Source: Arion vulgaris (taxonomy: Eukaryota > Mollusca > Gastropoda > Stylommatophora > Arionidae). From it: DNA of 64,000 bases. The DNA lies in contig CM036755.1 in NCBI GenBank assembly GCA_020796225.1, forward strand, positions 83,833,803 through 83,897,802, given 5' to 3'. Below the pieces are notes generated by a model. It saw nothing but the letters and a program-made list of their open reading frames with translations, ran no database searches and had not been told where the DNA came from. Below, piece after piece: positions 36,855 to 47,924 of this stretch (position 1 is the first letter of the stretch; each line of letters starts with the position of its first letter). The position numbers were made by a program, and so were the translations under genes.

Positions 36855-37200
36855 TACTGATGGTGTCATCGATCTGGCACTGATCTCCACAACCAATGCT
36901 ACTTTTGCTCGATGGAATGTTCTCGGGCTCAAGAAAATAATCATCTCCCCTGCGTTGTTCTTCTTAACAAGGTCAATACTTTACAACACAGAATGCCCAA
37001 ATATGTCTTTCAGTACACGCCATGTCACACTGATCACGAAAACCCATTTGGTATACTGCGACAGACTGCCAGAATGAAGACTGCTAGGACTCCATTGCTG
37101 CAACCACCTTGGTCAAATGAAAATGTTGAAAAAGCATAGCTGGCAAAAGAGGCAGCTACAAGGTCATGGCAGAGCACCAGAAAGAAGCGACATAGATAGA
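36855..37200 (+). pseudogene. LINE endonuclease C-terminus and linker (opposite strand)
   Basis: The plus strand reads GVIDLALISTTNATFARWNV, the end-of-endonuclease pattern, then a degenerate SDHLP motif (NNHLPCVVLLNKVN), and after about 45 residues a basic linker (PPWSNENVEKA, LAKEAATRSWQSTRKKRHR) like those joining endonuclease to RT in Jockey-type elements. Frame breaks are present. It sits in reverse orientation between the two halves of an RTE copy and replaces its RT fingers. Confidence 0.5.
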
Positions 37201-38400
37201 GATGTTTCATCCTGATTTTGCTTAGCAGGTGGTGGTGATTCGATTCCACGTCTGCTCCTCTGCACACTTTAACGTCCTGTAATGATGTTCTAAATTTATT
37301 ATCAATACATAAGTAGTCTATCTGGTTAGCTGTTATGTGGTCTGATGATATCATTGTAGCCTTGTGTACGCTCTTATGCTGAAATATGCTGCCCCCTATG
37401 ATTAGCTGGTTTGAGGCATACACATTTGCGAACATTTCCCCATTTTTATTTAGTATACCCAGCTCATGATTTCCCATAGTCTCTTCGATACTGCTATTAT
37501 CTTCTCCTAATCTTTGCATTTATATTCCCCCATCAAAATTGTAATATCTTTTTTCTTTTTCCTTTCCATAATGCTTTGTACTTTGGTATAAAACCTCTCT
37601 ATAGCTGCTTGTTCTCTATCATTGGTTGGTACGTAGCTTGGATAATCTTTAGTTGCTTGTTCTCTATCATTGGTTGGTACGTAGCATTGGATAATCTTTA
37701 GGTTAATTTTCTTTTTGTTAGTTCTGAATATTGTTGTTATTATTCTAGGCCCGATTGTTTCCCATTCTATTAGTGCTTTCTGGGCTTATATTAACAACAT
37801 GAGTGCAACTCCTTTATTATGATGTATGCTTTCTTTTTTTTTGCCCTGAGGACAACAGCATTTCGCCTGTGTGTAGTTTAATTTTGTCTATCCCTTTCCA
37901 TCTTTTCTCAGAGATTCCCAGACTGTCTTTCTTCTAGTTATTCATCTCTGTTGCGAGCTAGGCCGTTTTGCCTTGCTCAAGCATTGTTCTCACGTTCCAG
38001 CAACTATTTCTGGCAGTTTTCAGAGAGAAAAGAAGGTTAATCGGCATCACCGGATCCTTTGGGCTGTTCCGGCAATATGTCAGCTAGCTCCATGATGGGT
38101 GATCTTGCCCTGGTTCGTATAGTTGTGCTCTCCATGTTTGTTGAAGATGTTGGCTTAAATTTTTCGACAGGGTGAGGTAACCAGCCCCACGCCCAACACT
38201 CCTTAGTCGATTCTTACAACACGCCTGGTAGGTAAACGTTGCTGCATATTCTTTCCTCCCCTTTCAAGCCCTTGCATCACAATTGGAGGACTTCTACCTT
38301 AGTCGCATCTCACGACATGCCTTGTAGGGCGCAGTGTTACAATTCTTTACTTCTCTTGCGGGACCCGGCATCACATGTACGACCTATATACTTCATTGTT
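37201..38400 (-). pseudogene. RTE-like LINE, 5' region and endonuclease (broken)
   Basis: From the right, the 5' untranslated part (38400-38050) holds two related blocks of about 90-110 bp, each with a GACTAAGG motif (at about 38322-38297 and 38206-38190 on the minus strand). The endonuclease follows: CWNVRTM (about 38010), GISEKRWKG, GVALML, YVPTNDREQA (about 37640), then an open frame (37519-37034) with GNHELGILNKNGEMF, NQLIIGGSIFQHKSVHK, ANQIDYLCID and RGADVESNHHHLL, the last being the SDHHL region altered to SNHHH. A 48-bp direct duplication (37605-37702) repeats the YVPTNDREQA coding stretch and breaks the frame. The RT fingers are missing. Confidence 0.78.
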
Positions 38401-38436
38401 TTAACATACATTAAGAAATATAAACATGAAGTCACA

Positions 38437-38457
38437 TCTCTCTCTCTCTCTCTCTTC
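38437..38457. repeat. CT microsatellite
   Basis: About ten CT dinucleotides in a row. Confidence 0.9.
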
Positions 38458-38579
38458 ATAACGTCTTTCTTGTAAGAAACAATACGAAATATGAACATTT
38501 AATCACATATTTTCCACAACCGCATAAACTAACCAAACACTAAAATAGTCAAATAAATGGAATACAGTTTCATATTTAC

Positions 38580-38606
38580 CTTTGTCTAATCCTGCAATCC
38601 ATTCTC
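38580..38606 (-). CDS. Microexon 3 (27 nt, one 9-residue repeat)
   Basis: A 27-nt minus-strand segment preceded by ACATAATTAATTGACAG and followed by GTAAATATG. In phase 1 it reads split-EWIAGLDK-split, with TGG at nt 6-8 and GAC AAA at codons 8-9. With the final A of the exon at 47846-47872 the split codon is AGA (Arg), and its own last G plus AG of the next exon gives GAG (Glu). The reading therefore stays open across both junctions. The island of unique sequence around it lies between LINE debris on both sides. Its downstream intron contains TTGTGGAA followed by an AT-rich stretch similar to that downstream of microexon 4 (about 38495-38515 and 28455-28482), possibly a trace of exon duplication. 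Confidence 0.6.
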
Positions 38607-38899
38607 CTGTCAATTAATTATGTAAACAAATGTGAATATATAATTTAGTGAGGATATTTTTCTACTTTATGAATGACGATAGACTGAAACTTGTTTTATG
38701 TTTGACAAATGTCAGCAGAGTGGATGCCATCGACTCTCTCTCTCTGTCTATCCGAGTCTGACTTGAAACATCTCTTATATGATGGTAATTATGTCTTGTA
38801 TCTCCTCCATCAGGCAATGACCTTGTATTGCTGGGAGGCTTGCGTACCTAAAATTACTCGGAGAGCTATACAGGCAGGGTTACCCAAGCTGGACAGGGA

Positions 38900-39262
38900 C
38901 AAGAAAATAGGTCAGACTAAATTTAGCCTCCTGGTACTCCAGGTTGGGGATTGTGTGGTGGGCTAATTACTCATCCATTTTAAAAAATGCAGTAACAGAA
39001 ATAACAAAAATATTGTTGAAAACACGAGGCGAGTTAAATACAAATAAGATTCAAACCTTTGTGAACGGTTGTCTTCGGTAAATCTGTGGATAAGAACCGG
39101 ACAGGAACCCATGATGATCCAGGTTAAGAGGAGGAAATTGCGATGGGTTGGGCTTACCCTACAGAAGACAAAGTCGAGTGTCATTAGATAAGCACTTGAG
39201 TGAAACCGGCAAGGAAAACGAAAAAAGATGACGCCCTAAACAGACCTGGAGACGAAGCCCAC
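38900..39262 (+). mobile_element. Internally deleted RTE-like element
   Basis: The left part (about 38927-39015) matches the 5' untranslated region of the RTE copy at 54120-56420: CTCCTGGTACTCCAGGTTGG against CTCCTGGTCCTCCAGGTTGG (minus strand, 56311-56292), followed by similar CATCC and A-rich stretches. It then passes directly to the C-terminal coding end: NKIQTFVNGCLR (about 39040-39075), VKRRKLRWVGLTLQK (about 39120-39170) and a GKRKKMTP-like basic end. The whole endonuclease and RT are missing, so this is a non-autonomous deletion derivative with both ends kept. The extreme 3' end is not clear. Confidence 0.6.
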
Positions 39263-39509
39263 AGTTTTTGTATCTATCTTACGGAATTAAGCCTGTTCAT
39301 CTCTAAGCCTCTGATCAATGGCGTCTTTCATCCTGTCCAGATCAACCTTAGTGAAGACTGCTGGGAATAGAAAGCAGCATGATCCCTCTCCATACGTCAC
39401 ATTGTGATAAGTCTCCATTCATTGGCAGTTTTACGAGAAGGCATTTCTTCCATACTGCTGGAAAGGCCAATCAGTTCCACATAGAGGAAGACTGCAGTAA
39501 AACTATGTA

Positions 39510-39716
39510 CCAATGGCGAAATACGTAAAGACATACTACTGTAGTTTTACAAAATCCTCCTAGATATGCCTTCCTGCAATCAATAATTAAAATTCGTCAC
39601 TTCTTTGTATCTATTTGCTTGATAAAGGCATTTTGGTCGAAACGTTGCTGTGTATTGTTATTGTTTTTGTATTTTGTAAAACTACAGTACTTTGTTTTTA
39701 AGTATTTCGCCTCTGT
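39510..39716. repeat. Inverted repeat, arms about 40-45 bp
   Basis: ACTGTAGTTTTACAAAAT (39537-39554) is the exact reverse complement of ATTTTGTAAAACTACAGT (39671-39688). Outward of these the arms still pair imperfectly (GGCGAAATACGTAAAGACAT against GGCGAAATACTTAAAAACAA). The loop is about 116 bp and contains TTGGTCGAAACGTTGCTG. This looks like a small foldback or MITE-like element; no transposase is present. Confidence 0.65.
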
Positions 39717-40249
39717 TCCACACAGAATTGAACAATATGGGGAGATGATTTACCATCTCTTCTCCTTTTTCCCTCAGTGCTTCCGCCAGGATATTATCTA
39801 TTACTGCCGCCATGCCATATTTCATGTACTTTAATTAAAGCACTGCTGGAGATCAACTTAGGAATCTCTATTTCTGTTGTCCGCAGCCGAAATGGGGTCG
39901 TCAGCACATCAGCTTCACAAATTATATCCCAGAAAGGCGATGACAATTATATGTCTGCAGACACGATCCTGTACATCTTTATCCTGTTAAACATCGGCCT
40001 TCCCAAACAATGACATAATCTTTATGCAGGCACACACAGAACGTGCCAACCCCGTGGTTGAGATAATTATAAAAGCCGTCCATCTCAAGTGATAATGACA
40101 ACAGTCTCAGATCACTAGGTGCCGTCTCTACATATAAGGTTGGCTACAATCAATCTCCAGCATCCTCTGTTTTTCGCCTTGGTGTGCACTCTGCCAGACT
40201 CTAACCTGCCCATTTCTTAGAGTTTCTTATTCTATTGAAATTATCCTTG
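39717..40249. other. Unique spacer, no gene recognised
   Basis: Two short overlapping plus-strand ORFs (39619-39834, 39777-40013) lack any recognisable domain. No RNA gene or repeat seen. Confidence 0.4.
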
Positions 40250-40803
40250 GCCATTTATATTTTCTTTTTAATTTCTTTTATACATCTGCCCTCATCTGTT
40301 ATCATCTGACCAAGATATAAGAAACTTTTTACTTGATGTAGTAATTCTCCATGTATTTTTATATTCATGTTAGGTTTCTCCATTTCCTTGTTGATCACCA
40401 TAGTTTTTGTTTTCTGTATGTTAATGTCTAATCCATATTCCTTGCTAGTTTTGTCCAATTGGTTCACTAGTTCTTGTAGTTCTTGTTCACTTTCTGCTAC
40501 CAATACTGTGTCATCTGCATAAGTTGTTTATTATTTTCCCAGTGATCTTGAGTCCTGTCATTAATTCTAGTTGTTTGAAGATTTTCTCTGTGTAGATGTT
40601 AAATAGGCTTAGTGACAGAATGCATCCTTGTCTCACTCCTCTCTTTATGTCTATGTATGGAGAGTAGCTATTTTCATATTTTATTATTACTGTCTATTCC
40701 CAGTATATGTTACTTATTAGTCTGATATCATCCCCATCTAGGCCTATTTCTTGTAGGTATATGATTAGCTTTTCATGTTGGACTCTGTCAAAAGCTTTGC
40801 TAT
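40250..40803 (-). pseudogene. LINE reverse transcriptase, palm to thumb start (part 2)
   Basis: This is the downstream part of a minus-strand LINE whose upstream part lies at 41164-41594. It reads SKAFDRVQHEKLIIYLQEIG (about 40795-40740), GVRQGCILSLSLFNIYTEKI (about 40650-40590), then TYADDTVLVAESEQELQELV (about 40530-40470) with an intact YADD box, and LDINIQKTKTMVINKE and KSFLYLGQMITDEG in the open frame 40503-40255. One in-frame stop (NIYWE*TVI) and shifts near 40700 and 40530 inactivate it. The element is related to RTE/CR1-like RTs; exact clade not settled. It stops near 40250, so the C-terminus is missing. Confidence 0.8.
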
Positions 40804-41163
40804 GGGCACGTAGGCGTTAGGTGTAATGAACGAGCTGATAGATTGGCTGGCTTGGCTACAATATTAGAGGGAGCTGCCATGGATCGAAATGACATTCTTC
40901 ACGCATTGAGATAGTCTTTCCGAACAGAGGAGTTTCAGAGATGTGAATCCCACTCGCTCACCAGATTAAAAGAGATGGGTGTCAATATTGGTGCAGCCCG
41001 AAAAGAACGACATACTAAATATGAAAAGAGATTGATTAATCAACATCGAACTGGCGTGTTGGGTCGCTGGACGCTGTTGGATTTGCTGAGGCGGAGATCG
41101 GAGCACCTATGGACATGTCTGGAGTACTATGATGATAGTCCTCATATAACTGATAACTGATAA
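40804..41163 (+). mobile_element. LINE Y copy 3, 3' end only, nested in a LINE
   Basis: A 360-bp 5'-truncated copy flanked by the 9-bp direct repeat CTTTGCTAT (40795-40803 and 41164-41172). It starts within the RNase H end (CNERADRLAGLATIL, about 40830-40875) and continues with AAMDRNDILHAL. An open frame (40975-41160) gives MGVNIGAARKERHTKYEKRL and RRRSEHLWTCLEYYDDS to the stop. The 3' end is the TAACTGA repeat shared with copies 1 and 2. Removing it restores continuity of the host LINE RT reading. Probably a fairly recent insertion, as the C-terminal frame is intact. Confidence 0.85.
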
Positions 41164-41594
41164 CTTTGCTATAATATAATCATTGAAACACAAGTAGATA
41201 CTTTTTTGCACTTCTATATGCTTGTCAGCGAGTAGTCTTATACAAAGTATTGTCTCTCTTGTTCCTCTGTTCTTTCTAAAGCCAAACTGTTCTTCTCCTA
41301 CTTCTATGTCTATCTTGTTTGTAATTCTTTCATGTATGATCTTGAGTAGTATTTTTGTTATCTGGCTCATCAGGCTAATTGTACTATAGTCTGTGCACTC
41401 CTGTGCTTTTTGGGTAGTGGTATGAATACTGATGTCTTCAAGTCTCTTGGTATATATCCTGTGTTATATATATCATTGCACAAATCTGTAATAGTTGCAA
41501 TAGCAAAATCTTCTAAGGAGGTTAACATTTCCACAGTAATATTATCTAATCTTGCAGCATTTCTTCGTTTCATTGTTTCAATTGCTCTTTCAAC
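41164..41594 (-). pseudogene. LINE reverse transcriptase, fingers (part 1)
   Basis: The upstream part of the RT continued at 40250-40803. The open frame 41573-41370 reads KRRNAARLDNITVEMLTSLE and TGYIPRDLKTSVFIPLPKKH, the RT0/motif 1 region. After a shift, 41370-41170 reads SQITKILLKIIHERITNKID, EEQFGFRKNRGTRETI and IYLCFNDY, which leads into the AFDRV motif of part 2. A tRNA-derived SINE lies immediately upstream at 41595, and nothing recognisable of the endonuclease follows beyond it. Confidence 0.8.
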
Positions 41595-41840
41595 CTCTGG
41601 GCTAAGTGGTTAAGCCCTTTGCCTTGTGAGTCGAAGGTCGTAGGTTCGAATCCGCACCGCGCTGTTCTGTTGCCGAGTGCAGTTTTTTCCAGAGACCCTA
41701 GGATTGTTGCTAGAGGTACGGAGTTCGTGCTGTTTGCAATACTCTCGGCAGGTGGCGTGCCATTTCTGCGGAGAGGGACCGACCCATATGGGGTAAAACC
41801 CGGTGCAATGAAGTGAATATTTCGGCTTTAAAACCATTTA
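41595..41840 (+). mobile_element. tRNA-derived SINE
   Basis: The head carries an A-box-like GGGCTAAGTGGTTAAG (41599-41614) and a perfect B box GGTTCGAATCC (41643-41653), spaced as in a tRNA gene. The A-box side resembles Leu/Ser tRNAs. The sequence does not close into a cloverleaf acceptor stem but runs on into a body of about 170 bp, ending near AATATTTCGGCTTTAAAACC. This makes a SINE more likely than a tRNA gene. The internal promoter would be RNA polymerase III type. I could not find a clear target-site duplication. Short ORFs on both strands across it are spurious. Confidence 0.75.
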
Positions 41841-42225
41841 AAACCCTTTTCCAAGCTCTGATTTTAGTATTCATGGGCCGTCATGCATGTTATTAAACAT
41901 TTAAACAACAGTCTCAGATGCGTGTTATTAAACATTTTTAGTATCAGCGGCGCGGCGGCGGCACAGGAGGTGACAGTAGTATCACATCCTGAAACGTGTT
42001 CCTGTACTACAGGTCTGGCATTCATGCGCGTAGTTGGACATGTGTGTATTTTCTGTTTTGTACGTTTGTTTTCCTCCTGGCCTCCGAAAACGAAAGGCCG
42101 GTGAGCTCAGGTAAACATTCTATAAAATCAGATCACAATCGCCGTCATGTGACATCGCATTCCACTATTGAACCCCGTCATGTGACATCGCATTCCACTA
42201 TTGTTAGATACAGACAAATTCAATT
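41841..42225. repeat. Spacer with short direct duplications
   Basis: TGTTATTAAACATTT occurs twice (about 41888 and 41922), and GTCATGTGACATCGCATTCC occurs twice (about 42143 and 42176, roughly 33-bp period). A GC-rich spot (GGCGCGGCGGCGGCAC, about 41948) is unusual here. No gene recognised. Confidence 0.6.
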
Positions 42226-45200
42226 TTAACAACAACATAACTTACTAAATCAAGGTTATATTATGTTCAAACAACATGACATGCTAAATCAAGGTTATAT
42301 TATGTTCAACTACACAACTTGCTAAATCAAGGTTATATTATGTTCAACTACACAACATGCTAAATTAAGGTTATATTATGTTCAAACAACATGACATGCT
42401 AAATCAAGGTTATATTATGTTCAACTACACAACTTGCTAAATCAAGGTTATATTATGTTCAAACAACATGACATACTAAATCAAGGTTATATTATGTTCA
42501 AACAACATGACATGCTAAATCAAGGTTATATTATGTTCAACAACATGACATGCTAAATCAAGGTTATATTATGTTCAAACAACATGACTTGCTAAATCAA
42601 GGTTATATTATGTTCAAACAACATGACATGTTAAATCAAGGTTATATTATGTTCAAACAACATGACTTGCAATTATCAAGGTTATATTATGTTCAAACAA
42701 CATGACATGTTAAATCAAGGTTATATTATGTTCAAACAACATGACTTGCTAAATTAAGGTTATATTATGTTCAAACAACATGACTTGCTAAATCAAGGTT
42801 ATATTATGTTCAACTACACAACTTGCTAAATCAAGGTTATATTATGTTCAACTACACAACATGCTAAATTAAGGTTATATTATGTTCAAACAACATGACA
42901 TGCTAAATCAAGGTTATATTATGTTCAACTACACAACTTGCTAAATCAAGGTTATATTATGTTCAACTACACAACTTGCTAAATCAAGGTTATATTATGT
43001 TCAAACAACATGACATGTTAAATCAAGGTTATATTATGTTCAAACAACATGACATGCTAAATCAAGGTTATATTATGTTCAACAACATGACATGCTAAAT
43101 CAAGGTTATATTATGTTCAACAACATGACTTGCTAAATCAAGGTTATATTATGTTCAACAACATGACATACTAAATCAAGGTTATATTATGTTCAACAAC
43201 ATGACATGCTAAATCAAGGTTATATTATGTTCAACAACATGACATGTTAAATCAAGATTATATTATGTTCAACAACATGACATACTAAATCAAGGTTATA
43301 TTATGTTCAACAACATGACCTGTTAAATCAAGGTTATATTATGTTCAACAACATGACATACTAAATCAAGGTTATATTATGTTCAACAACATGACATGCT
43401 AAATCAAGGTTATATTATGTTCAACAACATGACATGTTAAATCAAGGTTATATTATGTTCAACAACATGACATGCTAAATCAAGGTTATATTATGTTCAA
43501 CTACACAACTTGCTAAATCAAGGTTATATTATGTTCAACTACACAACATGCTAAATCAAGGTTATATTATGTTCAACAACACTACATGCTAAATCAAGGT
43601 TATATTATGTTCAACAACATGACATGCTAAATCAAGGTTATATTATGTTCAACAACATGACATGCTAAATCAAGGTTATATTATGTTCAACAACACGATA
43701 TGTTAAATCAAGGTTATATTATGTTCAAACAACACGACATGCTAAATCAAGGTTATATTATGTTCAACAACACAATATGACATGCTAAATCAAGGTTATA
43801 TTATGTTCAACAACATGACATGCTAAATCAAGGTTATATTATGTTCAAACAACACGACATGCTAAATCAAGGTTATATTATGTTCAACAACATGACATGT
43901 TAAATCAAGGTTATATTATGTTCAACAACACGATATGTTAAATCAAGGTTATATTATGTTCAACAACATGACATACTAAATCAAGGTTATATTATGTTCA
44001 ACAACACGATATGTTAAATCAAGGTTATATTATGTTCAACAACATGACATGCTAAATCAAGGTTATATTATGTTCAACAACACGATATGTTAAATCAAGG
44101 TTATATTATGTTCAACAACATGACATGCTAAATCAAGGTTATATTATGTTCAACAACACGATATGTTAAATCAAGGTTATATTATGTTCAAACAACACGA
44201 CATGCTAAATCAAGGTTATATTATGTTCAACAACACAATATGACATGCTAAATCAAGGTTATATTATGTTCAACAACATGACATGCTAAATCAAGGTTAT
44301 ATTATGTTCAAACAACACGACATGCTAAATCAAGGTTATATTATGTTCAACAACATGACATGTTAAATCAATGTTATATTATGTTCAACAACATGACATG
44401 CTAAATCAAGGTTATATTATGTTCAACAACATGACATGCTAAATCAAGGTTATATTATGTTCAAAAACACGATATGTTAAATCAAGGTTATATTATGTTC
44501 AACAACATGACTTGCTAAATCAAGGTTATATTATGTTCAACAACTTGACATGCTAAATCAAGGTTATATTATGTTCAACAACATGACATGCTAAATCAAG
44601 GTTATATTATGTTCAACAACATGACACGCAAAATCAAGGTTATATTATGTTCAAACAACATGACTTGCTAAATCAAGGTTATATTATGTTCAAACAACAT
44701 GACTTGCTAAATTAAGGTTATATTATGTTCATCAACATGACATACTAAATCAAGGTTATATTATGTTCAACAACATGACATGTTAAATCAAGGTTATATT
44801 ATGTTCAAACAACATGACATGCTAAATCAAGGTTATATTATGTTCAAACAACATGACACGCTAAATCAAGGTTATATTATGTTCAACTACACAACATGCT
44901 AAATCAAGGTTATATTATGTTCAACAACATGACATGCTAAATCAAGGTTATATTATGTTCAACTACACAACATGCTAAATCAAGGTTATATTATGTTCAA
45001 CAACATGACATGCTAAATCAAGGTTATATTATGTTCAACTACACAACTTGCTAAATCAAGGTTATATTATGTTCAACAACACGACATGCTAAATCAAGGT
45101 TATATTATGTTCAACTACACAACATGCTAAATCAAGGTTATATTATGTTCAACAACATGACATGCTAAATCAAGGTTATATTATGTTCAACAACATGACT

Positions 45201-47416
45201 TGCTAAATCAAGGTTATATTATGTTCAACTACACAACATGCTAAATCAAGGTTATATTATGTTCAAACAACATGACATGTTAAATCAAGGTTATATTATG
45301 TTCAAACAACATGACTTGCTAAATCAAGGTTATATTATGTTCAAACAACATGACATGCTAAATCAAGGTTATATTATGTTCAACAACATGACATGCTAAA
45401 TCAAGGTTATATTATGTTCAACAACATGACATGCTAAATCAAGGTTATATTATGTTCAAACAACATGACTTGCTAAATCAAGGTTATATTATGTTCAAAC
45501 AACATGACATGCTAAATCAAGGTTATATTATGTTCAACAACATGACATGCTAAATCAAGGTTATATTATGTTCAACTACACAACATGCTAAATCAAGGTT
45601 ATATTATGTTCAACAACATGACATGCTAAATCAAGGTTATATTATGTTCAACTACACAACTTGCTAAATCAAGGTTATATTATGTTCAACAACACGACAT
45701 GCTAAATCAAGGTTATATTATGTTCAACTACACAACATGCTAAATCAAGGTTATATTATGTTCAACAACATGACATGCTAAATCAAGGTTATATTATGTT
45801 CAACAACATGACATGCTAAATCAAGGTTATATTATGTTCAACAACATGACATGCTAAATCAAGGTTATATTATGTTCAACTACACAACTTGCTAAATCAA
45901 GGTTATATTATGTTCAACTACACAACTTGCTAAATCAAGGTTATATTATGTTCAAACAACAGGACACGCTAAATCAAGGTTATATTATGTTAAAACAACA
46001 TGACATGCTAAATCAAGGTTATATTATGTTCAAACAACATGACATGCTAAATCAAGGTTATATTATGTTCAACAACACGACATGCTAAATCAAGGTTATA
46101 TTATGTTCAAACAACATGACACGCTAAATCAAGGTTATATTATGTTCAAACAACATGACACGCTAAATCAAGGTTATATTATGTTCAAACAACAGGACAC
46201 GCTAAATCAAGGTTATATTATGTTCAACTACACAACTTGCTAAATCAAGGTTATATTATGTTCAACTACACAACTTGCTAAATCAAGGTTATATTATGTT
46301 CAAACAACAGGACACGCTAAATCAAGGTTATATTATGTTCAAACAACATGACATGCTAAATCAAGGTTATATTATGTTCAAACAACATGACATGCTAAAT
46401 CAAGGTTATATTATGTTCAACAACACGACATGCTAAATCAAGGTTATATTATGTTCAAACAACACGACATGCTAAATCAAGGTTATATTATGTTCAACTA
46501 CACAACTTGCTAAATCAAGGTTATATTATGTTCAACTACACAACTTGCTAAATCAAGGTTATATTATGTTCAAACAACAGGACACGCTAAATCAAGGTTA
46601 TATTATGTTCAAACAACATGACATGCTAAATCAAGGTTATATTATGTTCAACAACATGACATGCTAAATCAAGGTTATATTATGTTCAACAACATGACAT
46701 GCTAAATCAAGGTTATATTATGTTCAACAACATGACATGCTAAATCAAGGTTATATTATGTTCAAACAACATGACATGCTAAATCAAGGTTATATTATGT
46801 TCAAACAACATGACATGCTAAATCATGGTTATATTATGTTCAACAACAGGACACGCTAAATCAAGGTTATATTATGTTCAAACAACATGACATGTTAAAT
46901 CAAGGTTATATTATGTTCAACTACACAACATGCTAAATCAAGGTTATATTATGTTCAACTACACAACATGCTAAATCAAGGTTATATTATGTTCAACAAC
47001 ATGACATGCTAAATCAAGGTTATATTATGTTCAACAACATGACTTGCTAAATCAAGGTTATATTATGTTCAACAACATGACATGCTAAATCAAGGTTATA
47101 TTATGTTCAACAACATGACATGCTAAATCAAGGTTATATTATGTTCAACAACAGGACACGCTAAATCAAGGTTATATTATGTTCAAACAACATGACATGT
47201 TAAATCAAGGTTATATTATGTTCAACAACATGACTTGCTAAATCAAGGTTATATTATGTTCAAACAACATGACATGTTAAATCAAGGTTATATTATGTTC
47301 AACAACATGACATACTAAATCAAGGTTATATTATGTTCAACAACATGACATGCTAAATCAAGGTTATATTATGTTCAACAACATGACATGCTAAATCAAG
47401 GTTATATTATGTTCAA
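42226..47416. repeat. 38/39-bp satellite array, about 135 copies
   Basis: Each unit has a nearly constant core, TAAATCAAGGTTATATTATG TTCAA, and a variable part drawn from a few types: CAACATGACATGC, ACTACACAACTTGC, CAACACGACATGC, CAACACGATATGT, ACAGGACACGC. Rare markers show block duplications: the CACAATATGACATGC unit occurs near 43770 and 44225 within blocks 463 bp apart, and a five-unit order around 45074 recurs around 45687 (613 bp apart). It is clean compared with the array at 1-15660. No ORF of note. It lies inside the putative intron between microexons 2 and 3. Confidence 0.96.
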
Positions 47417-47845
47417 AAAATTAATGTAACTTTTAGGAATACTAGTATTATTGACATTGTTACCGTGTGCCACTTTTATCTTCAAGTCTTCAACAGTACA
47501 ACGATACTCAGTTTATGTGAGTACCTCGTGTGTTATTGCAGCGCCACATTTGGCGCACATTGAGATACACAGCAGTTGTTGTTTATATGGAAGCATTTGA
47601 AACACACTTTGATAGTGTCTTTAATATGAATTTGTTTCTGTGCACCAACCCGTCATATGTTGTTATCTAGCTCACATACCTACTAATATGAGCGACAGTT
47701 ATATCTTGACTTTAGTTTCTTCCATATAACTTTAACAAAATATGAATACAAAGTTAGTTATCACACAATCAATAGTTTGCTTTTGTATAACTAATATCAT
47801 CATCATCTAGATACATGTAATACATATACATTCTATGGTACTCAC
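47417..47845. other. Unique island between two satellites
   Basis: An island of about 430 bp of unique AT-rich sequence that ends at microexon 2. No other coding signal is seen. Confidence 0.5.
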
Positions 47846-47872
47846 TCCCTTCATCTCCGTTCAGCCAATCCT
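47846..47872 (-). CDS. Microexon 2 (27 nt, one 9-residue repeat)
   Basis: A 27-nt minus-strand segment between ATTTTCCATTTTGTAG and GTGAGTACC, both good splice-site matches. In phase 1 it reads split-DWLNGDEG-split, with TGG at nt 6-8 and GAA GGG at codons 8-9. The final A of the upstream exon plus AG gives AAG (Lys); its own final A plus GA gives AGA (Arg). It lies in a short unique island with the 38/39-bp satellite on one side and the 79-bp satellite starting only about 50 bp away on the other. Conservation of the exon amid such unstable DNA suggests selection, but this is inference. No family is recognised for the peptide. Confidence 0.62.
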
Positions 47873-47924
47873 CTACAAAATGGAAAATGTATATAATAAG
47901 TCAAGTTAATTTAAAAAGTTATAA

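Noticed and set aside
41598..41672. Functional tRNA gene
   Set aside because: A and B boxes are good, but no acceptor stem closes and the sequence runs on as a longer repeat. A tRNA-derived SINE explains it better.
42226..47416. CRISPR-like alternation of constant core and variable spacer
   Set aside because: The variable parts are few, recurring, 13-15 bp variants of one sequence. The DNA is clearly eukaryotic and there are no cas genes.
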